DNA of 64,000 nucleotides from Clostridia bacterium (lineage in GTDB: Bacteria; Bacillota; Clostridia; Christensenellales; Aristaeellaceae). The DNA is taken from positions 145,174 through 209,173 of the forward strand of contig JAFXVJ010000042.1 of assembly GCA_017524615.1 (NCBI GenBank), read 5' to 3'. Made by a program: the position numbers and the translations under genes. This document shows, piece by piece, positions 60,054 to 64,000 of the stretch; positions within the stretch are counted from its first letter, which is position 1, and every line of letters starts with the position of its first letter. The notes below the pieces were generated by a model. The model saw only the letters and a list, made by a program, of their open reading frames with translations, did no database searches and was not told the DNA's origin.

Positions 60054-61982
60054 TTATTCGCCGCTCATGTACGCGCTTACGATAGCCTGGCCCCAGGTGA
60101 CGCTTTCGGCGATGGGGAAATCGTGCAGGGCGGGGGTGTAGAAATCAAAGTAAATGTTGCCATAAATGGGCAGCATGGGCAGCGTTTCGTTGAACCGCTC
60201 CTGGAAGGTCACCCAGTTCCGCATATAGCCCAGTATATCCCCGGGCTGCGTGCGCCGCATAGCCAGCGCCAGGCGATACAGCTCCTCATCCGTGTGGTTG
60301 GTATAGGACCAGTTGGGTTCTCCGTTTTCATCCACCACGAAATTGACGGCCGGATCAAACACGATGTCAAAATTGCTGGCCAGGAAGATCATATCCATAT
60401 CCCGCTGATCCTGCTTATAGTACCGCGTGAGCAATTCTCCCATCGGCACAGCCTGCATGGTCAGCCGAATACCCACTTTCTCCAGGTGCGGCACCAGATT
60501 CACCGCAAAGGAATCCACGATGTTGTTGCCTTGGGGATAGATCATGGTCAGATCCAGGGTCACGGCTTCGCCGTCGATGATCTTTTCCCGGATGCCGTTT
60601 TCATTGAGCTGCCAGCCGTCGGCGTCCAGCAGCGCCGCTGCACGCCGCGTATCCACGGTGTAGACGGTCAGCCGATCCAGGCTCAGTTTTTGATAGGCTG
60701 CCAGCGTTTCCTCATATTCCGCCTGGGCCTGGGCATCCTGCGCATCCTGCGGAGGGATCACGGGAAAAGGCCTGGCGCCTGTGATCATGGTGTACATCCA
60801 TTGGCCGATGCCATAATAGCCGTCCACCCGCTTGCCGAATCCGCCTGTGTAATCTTCGGTCACCCGGTCCCGGTCCAGGCACCAGGCGATGGCCTGACGG
60901 ACTGCCTGGCTGCTCACCGTGGGCTTTTCACACATGAAGGTGATATAGCCCATCCCGATGCGGGGATAGGCGCTCATGCGGCAGGCGCCCTTCTGCACGC
61001 CGGCGATGCCGGCCATGACGGTGTCAGCCCGCATGGCCTTATCCAGCAGCCCGAATTCTCCGGCCAGCAGCTGGTCGACCATGGTTTCGTTGTCGCACAG
61101 GGTATAGGTGAGGGTGGGAATGGTGGGCACCTGGCCCAGCGCGTTGCCCTTATAATACGGATTGATGGCGAATTCCGCCGTTTCCCCATCCCAGGAAGTG
61201 AGGGTATAGGGACCGCTGACCACGGAAGGATGGGACATATATCCCGTTTCCGGATCCATCACGGTGCGCCTGAGCAATTCCGCGGTGAACAGGGGTTCCT
61301 GCTGCGTTTCATCGATATTGGCCAGGTATACGCCCTCACCTTCATCCCGCACCGTCACCCCGGGGGCGATCACATGAATGGGATACGGATTGCAAATCAG
61401 CAGGCCCATTTCATAGAAAAAGGGAAGATACTCATGGCTGATGGTGACCATCAGCGTGTCATCTGCCAGCACCCGCACTCCGGCCAGGCTGCGCGCCGTG
61501 CCGTTCAGATACGCTTCATAGCCCAGCAGATGCTCCTTGCGGAGGGGCCTGCCGCCAATTTGTTCAATTTCAGGCGCGATTTGGAAAAGATAGGAGAAAG
61601 CATAGTCCCAGGCTGTGATCTTCGTGCCGTCTGAGTAGTACAGGTCGTCCTGCAGCACCATCACAAAGCTTCTGTCTCCCGCCTGGTTATCCGTCACGGC
61701 CAAGCCGCTGACCACAGAGGGATCCTCCTTGAACCTGTTGTTGTTCACGTCCCATATGACCAGGTTATAGCCATGCAGCAGATCCCGCACGTCGATATCG
61801 CTGGTGGCGTTGCCCCATAGCTCGGTAAAAAACTCGCCGCGCATCGGCGTGGGGTTGCCCACCCGCAGATTCTGGTACCCGGCGGGGCTTTCATCCGCCG
61901 CCGCGCCCTCTGCCAGGGCCTGCGCCAGCAGCAGAAGCAGCGCCAGCAGCAGAGCACTCATTTTCTTCATGTTCCGCCTCAT
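60054..61982 (-). CDS. ABC transporter solute-binding protein, family 5 (peptide/oligopeptide type)
   Basis: A 642-residue exported protein with signal peptide about 1-27 (MRRNMKKMSALLLALLLLLAQALAEG, no lipobox Cys). Family 5 features: DLLHGYNLVIWD, VMVLQDDLYYSDGTKITAWDYAFSYLF (two pieces) and VSGPYTLTSWDGETAEFAINPYYKG, typical of OppA-like proteins, though the length is above normal. No permease or ATPase genes lie next to it within the window. The start is uncertain: ATG 61982 has GGGAGG 11 bases upstream, ATG 61970 is the alternative. Ligand unknown. Downstream of the Cna-B gene on the same strand. Confidence 0.85.
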   Translation of the reverse strand: MRRNMKKMSALLLALLLLLAQALAEGAAADESPAGYQNLRVGNPTPMRGEFFTELWGNATSDIDVRDLLHGYNLVIWDVNNNRFKEDPSVVSGLAVTDNQAGDRSFVMVLQDDLYYSDGTKITAWDYAFSYLFQIAPEIEQIGGRPLRKEHLLGYEAYLNGTARSLAGVRVLADDTLMVTISHEYLPFFYEMGLLICNPYPIHVIAPGVTVRDEGEGVYLANIDETQQEPLFTAELLRRTVMDPETGYMSHPSVVSGPYTLTSWDGETAEFAINPYYKGNALGQVPTIPTLTYTLCDNETMVDQLLAGEFGLLDKAMRADTVMAGIAGVQKGACRMSAYPRIGMGYITFMCEKPTVSSQAVRQAIAWCLDRDRVTEDYTGGFGKRVDGYYGIGQWMYTMITGARPFPVIPPQDAQDAQAQAEYEETLAAYQKLSLDRLTVYTVDTRRAAALLDADGWQLNENGIREKIIDGEAVTLDLTMIYPQGNNIVDSFAVNLVPHLEKVGIRLTMQAVPMGELLTRYYKQDQRDMDMIFLASNFDIVFDPAVNFVVDENGEPNWSYTNHTDEELYRLALAMRRTQPGDILGYMRNWVTFQERFNETLPMLPIYGNIYFDFYTPALHDFPIAESVTWGQAIVSAYMSGE

Positions 61983-62005
61983 CCTTTCCAATCCTCCCAG
62001 GGGCA

Positions 62006-62062
62006 CTGTCCGGCTTCCTCTCCCCCGGCCTACGGCACGGCGAGAGAGGAAACCGGGAATCG
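62006..62062 (-). terminator. Long hairpin between Cna-B gene and the solute-binding protein gene
   Basis: Minus-strand CCGGTTTCCTCTC pairs with GAGAGGAAGCCGG, with an 18-base spacer. No T-run, so it may be a stabilising 3' end or weak terminator. Confidence 0.4.
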
Positions 62063-62067
62063 ATCAT

Positions 62068-64000
62068 TTATTCGAGGCAGTCACCCACATTGATGTACAC
62101 CTGTCCCATTCCCGGCTCAGGATTGTCGGGCGGGGGATTGCCATCGGGGATGTAGATCACCGTGTACTCCACATCGTGGCCCGGCATGGTGCCGGCCACA
62201 ACCAGGATGCTGGCCGTATAGCCCGGAATGACGGGGCTGACCACACGGTACGTATCCCCTTCTTTATGGATCTCCACCACCGTAGGCGCAGCCTGACGGC
62301 CATCCTGATAACGGTAATACACCGTCAGGGTGTGTTCCACAGGCGTCGGCACAGTGTTCCGGGTATTGGTGAATACCGTGCTGTTGCCCGTGGTGACCTG
62401 GCTGGTCAGCGTGTAGCCGCTGATCGCGGATTCTGTCCAGGTATAGATGATACGCTGCCCACGGGCGTACCGCGGCAGCCCTGTCACCGTGGCAGTCCAG
62501 TTATTGAACGCCGACAGCGTCACCGGACGCGCCTGGCCGCCGCCGGTCAGGATCATGATCAGGCTTTCGGGACGGGCAGGATTGCCGTTGTCCTCCCACC
62601 GCTTGGCAACCGTCAGGTCGATGGTTTCCGGCACATGGGTGTTGGTGATGATGGTCATGTTGTCCACCGTCGCCATGCCCGTCCGGGTATAGCCTTCGAT
62701 CTCAGGCTCGGTCCAGGTATAGACGATGGCTTCGCCGTCCCTGTTGATGGGCAGGTTATCCAGGACAGCAGTCCATCTGTTGTCGGCATTCAGCGTCACC
62801 TTGCCCACTTCATCGCCGTTCCCCAGCAGGGTGACCACCAGCTCCGTCGGGCGGAGGCCGTCCTGATCTGCCACATCGTTCCACACCTTGGTCACCTTCA
62901 GGCTCACGCTTTCGGAGTCGTGGATGTTGGTCAGGGTGGTGATATTGCCCTCCGTGGCAACGGTGAGTTCATAGCCCGGTATTTTTTCTTCTGTCCACGT
63001 GTAGACAATGACCTCGCCGCCGTCATACACAGGCAGATCATCGACCGTGGCTCTCCACTCATTTTCTTCATTCAGCGTCACCCGCAGGCCGTTGCTCAGC
63101 ACAGCGATCACGCTGTCCGGACGGATACCGTCCCGGTTGTCCGCGTCATCCCACACCTTGATTACCGTCACGCTGGTGGTTTCGGGCGTGTGGGTGTTGG
63201 TCAGGGTGGTCACAGTGCCTTCCGTTACGGCAGCTACCGTATAGCCCGCCACCTCATCTTCACTCCAGGTGTAGACGATTTCCGCGCCGTCTTCGTCATA
63301 TTTGGGCAGGTCAGACACCGTCACGCTCCAGCCGTTCCCGGCATTCAACGTGAATACTTGCCCGTTGGACAGCGTAACCGTCAGTTCATCCGGACGGATG
63401 CCGTCCTGATCATCCGCGTCCTGCCACACCTTCCGAAGCGTCAGTTCAAAGTATTCCTGCATGACGGTGTTCGTGAAGTCGTTGCCATTCTGCGCGGTTG
63501 TGTAGCCCGGTATGGCTGCCTCAACGACGCTGTAGGTGTACTCGTACCCGTCCGCGTCGTACTTGTCCAGGTCGCTGTACGTGTACGTATTCCCGTTCCA
63601 CACGGGCGTCGCGCTCACGGTTTCCGTTTTCCCGTTCGCCGTGCGGCTCAGCGTCAGCTTGATTTCGCTGGCGTTGTCATGGTTCTTATTGCCGTCGATC
63701 CATGTCTTTGTGCCGCTGATCTCGATCTTTTCCTGCGTGATCGGGTTCGTGAAGTTGTATCCATCCTGCTCAGGCGCTTCGTACCCGTCCACCTGCGCTT
63801 CGCTCACGCTGTAGGTGTACTCGTATCCGTCCGCGTCGTACTTGTCCAGGTCGCTGTACTTGTATTTGTTTCCGCTCCACGTGGGCGTCGCGTCCACTGT
63901 TTCCGTCTTCCCGTTCGCTTCACGCGTCAGCGTCAGGACGATTTCGGAAGCGTTGTCATGGTCCTTCCCGCCGTCGATCCACGTCTTTGTGCCGCAGATC
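62068..64000 (-). CDS. Cna-B repeat surface protein, 5' end outside window
   Basis: The frame is open past 64000, so the N-terminus is missing. Six Cna protein B-type repeats are visible, each with KxWxDxxD/G, a DL-KYDADG or DLP-Y core, YTW/YTYS, and a closing TNT/TNP. The first two repeats have their own subtype (KTWIDG, NDFTN) and the four after have KVW-D-DGIRP. A MucBP-like domain (YRYQDGRQAAPTVVEIHKEGD) ends the protein with INVGDCLE and a proline-rich tail. No LPxTG motif or TM tail is present, so attachment by sortase is unlikely; it may be secreted. Cna-B domains can form isopeptide bonds; their Lys and Asn are expected in KxW and FTN. Confidence 0.9.
   Translation of the reverse strand, partial: ICGTKTWIDGGKDHDNASEIVLTLTREANGKTETVDATPTWSGNKYKYSDLDKYDADGYEYTYSVSEAQVDGYEAPEQDGYNFTNPITQEKIEISGTKTWIDGNKNHDNASEIKLTLSRTANGKTETVSATPVWNGNTYTYSDLDKYDADGYEYTYSVVEAAIPGYTTAQNGNDFTNTVMQEYFELTLRKVWQDADDQDGIRPDELTVTLSNGQVFTLNAGNGWSVTVSDLPKYDEDGAEIVYTWSEDEVAGYTVAAVTEGTVTTLTNTHTPETTSVTVIKVWDDADNRDGIRPDSVIAVLSNGLRVTLNEENEWRATVDDLPVYDGGEVIVYTWTEEKIPGYELTVATEGNITTLTNIHDSESVSLKVTKVWNDVADQDGLRPTELVVTLLGNGDEVGKVTLNADNRWTAVLDNLPINRDGEAIVYTWTEPEIEGYTRTGMATVDNMTIITNTHVPETIDLTVAKRWEDNGNPARPESLIMILTGGGQARPVTLSAFNNWTATVTGLPRYARGQRIIYTWTESAISGYTLTSQVTTGNSTVFTNTRNTVPTPVEHTLTVYYRYQDGRQAAPTVVEIHKEGDTYRVVSPVIPGYTASILVVAGTMPGHDVEYTVIYIPDGNPPPDNPEPGMGQVYINVGDCLE
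63529..64000 (-). repeat. 279-base tandem DNA repeat inside the Cna-B gene
   Basis: The segments 63529-63721 and 63808-64000 are highly similar over about 193 bases with an offset of 279, showing recent duplication of a Cna-B unit. The other repeats are similar only at protein level. Confidence 0.85.

Noticed and set aside
1-64000. tRNA, rRNA, CRISPR arrays, transposase or prophage genes
   Set aside because: No such signature was seen by eye. A scan with tRNA and CRISPR software would be decisive.

Overview
The window reads as a chromosomal segment of a fairly GC-rich, spore-forming Bacillota of the class Clostridia. Evidence is the sporulation set (yqfC/yqfD, spoIVA, sigH), strong AGGAGG ribosome binding sites, sigma-A promoters with 17-base spacers, and a typical Firmicutes gene order (phoH, 7TM-HD, ybeY, cdd, era; mrnC, thyX, rlmB, sigH). 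Secreted Ig-like, Cna-B, VanW and L,D-transpeptidase proteins fit a gut or rumen anaerobe, possibly near Christensenellales, but that placement is inference. I found no rRNA, tRNA, CRISPR array, prophage or transposase gene.

Layout. 1-4 kb: end of a BIG2 surface protein, a monoacylglycerol-lipase-like hydrolase and a GPH sugar symporter. 4-11.5 kb: the minus-strand operon yqfC-yqfD-phoH-pgpH-ybeY/cdd-era, preceded by an HPr-like gene. 11.5-16 kb: gltX, glnS, a GNAT enzyme, TetR. 16-21 kb: VanW protein, DacF-type carboxypeptidase, a parvulin-like foldase. 21-27 kb: CapA, phosphodiester glycosidase, Lgt-like protein, pseudouridine synthase, secreted protein. 27-30.6 kb: AraC-mrnC-thyX-rlmB-sigH. 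31-35 kb: sugar isomerase, L,D-transpeptidase, SpoIVA. 35.6-42.3 kb: a second foldase and a second phosphodiester glycosidase/Lgt-like pair, with GT2-GtrA, DUF896 and an M1 peptidase. 42.6-46 kb: zinc-ribbon protein and leuS. 46-50.7 kb: a tightly packed minus-strand cluster with a Cys-rich protein, DNA methyltransferase, membrane-anchored barnase, barstar, M28 peptidase with membrane segments, and an XRE regulator. 50.7-60 kb: cca, aldo/keto reductase, metY, C69 dipeptidase, MBL hydrolase, GH4 glycosidase, SpoU methyltransferase. 60-64 kb: a solute-binding protein and a Cna-B repeat protein cut by the window edge.

How it fits together. Much of the window is housekeeping (translation, RNA processing, cell wall) mixed with envelope and secretion functions. 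The most unusual parts are the methyltransferase-barnase-barstar-M28-XRE cluster, the duplicated phosphodiester glycosidase/Lgt-like module, the two foldases with helical insertions inside the parvulin domain, and several families of non-coding palindromic repeats that sit just behind stop codons.
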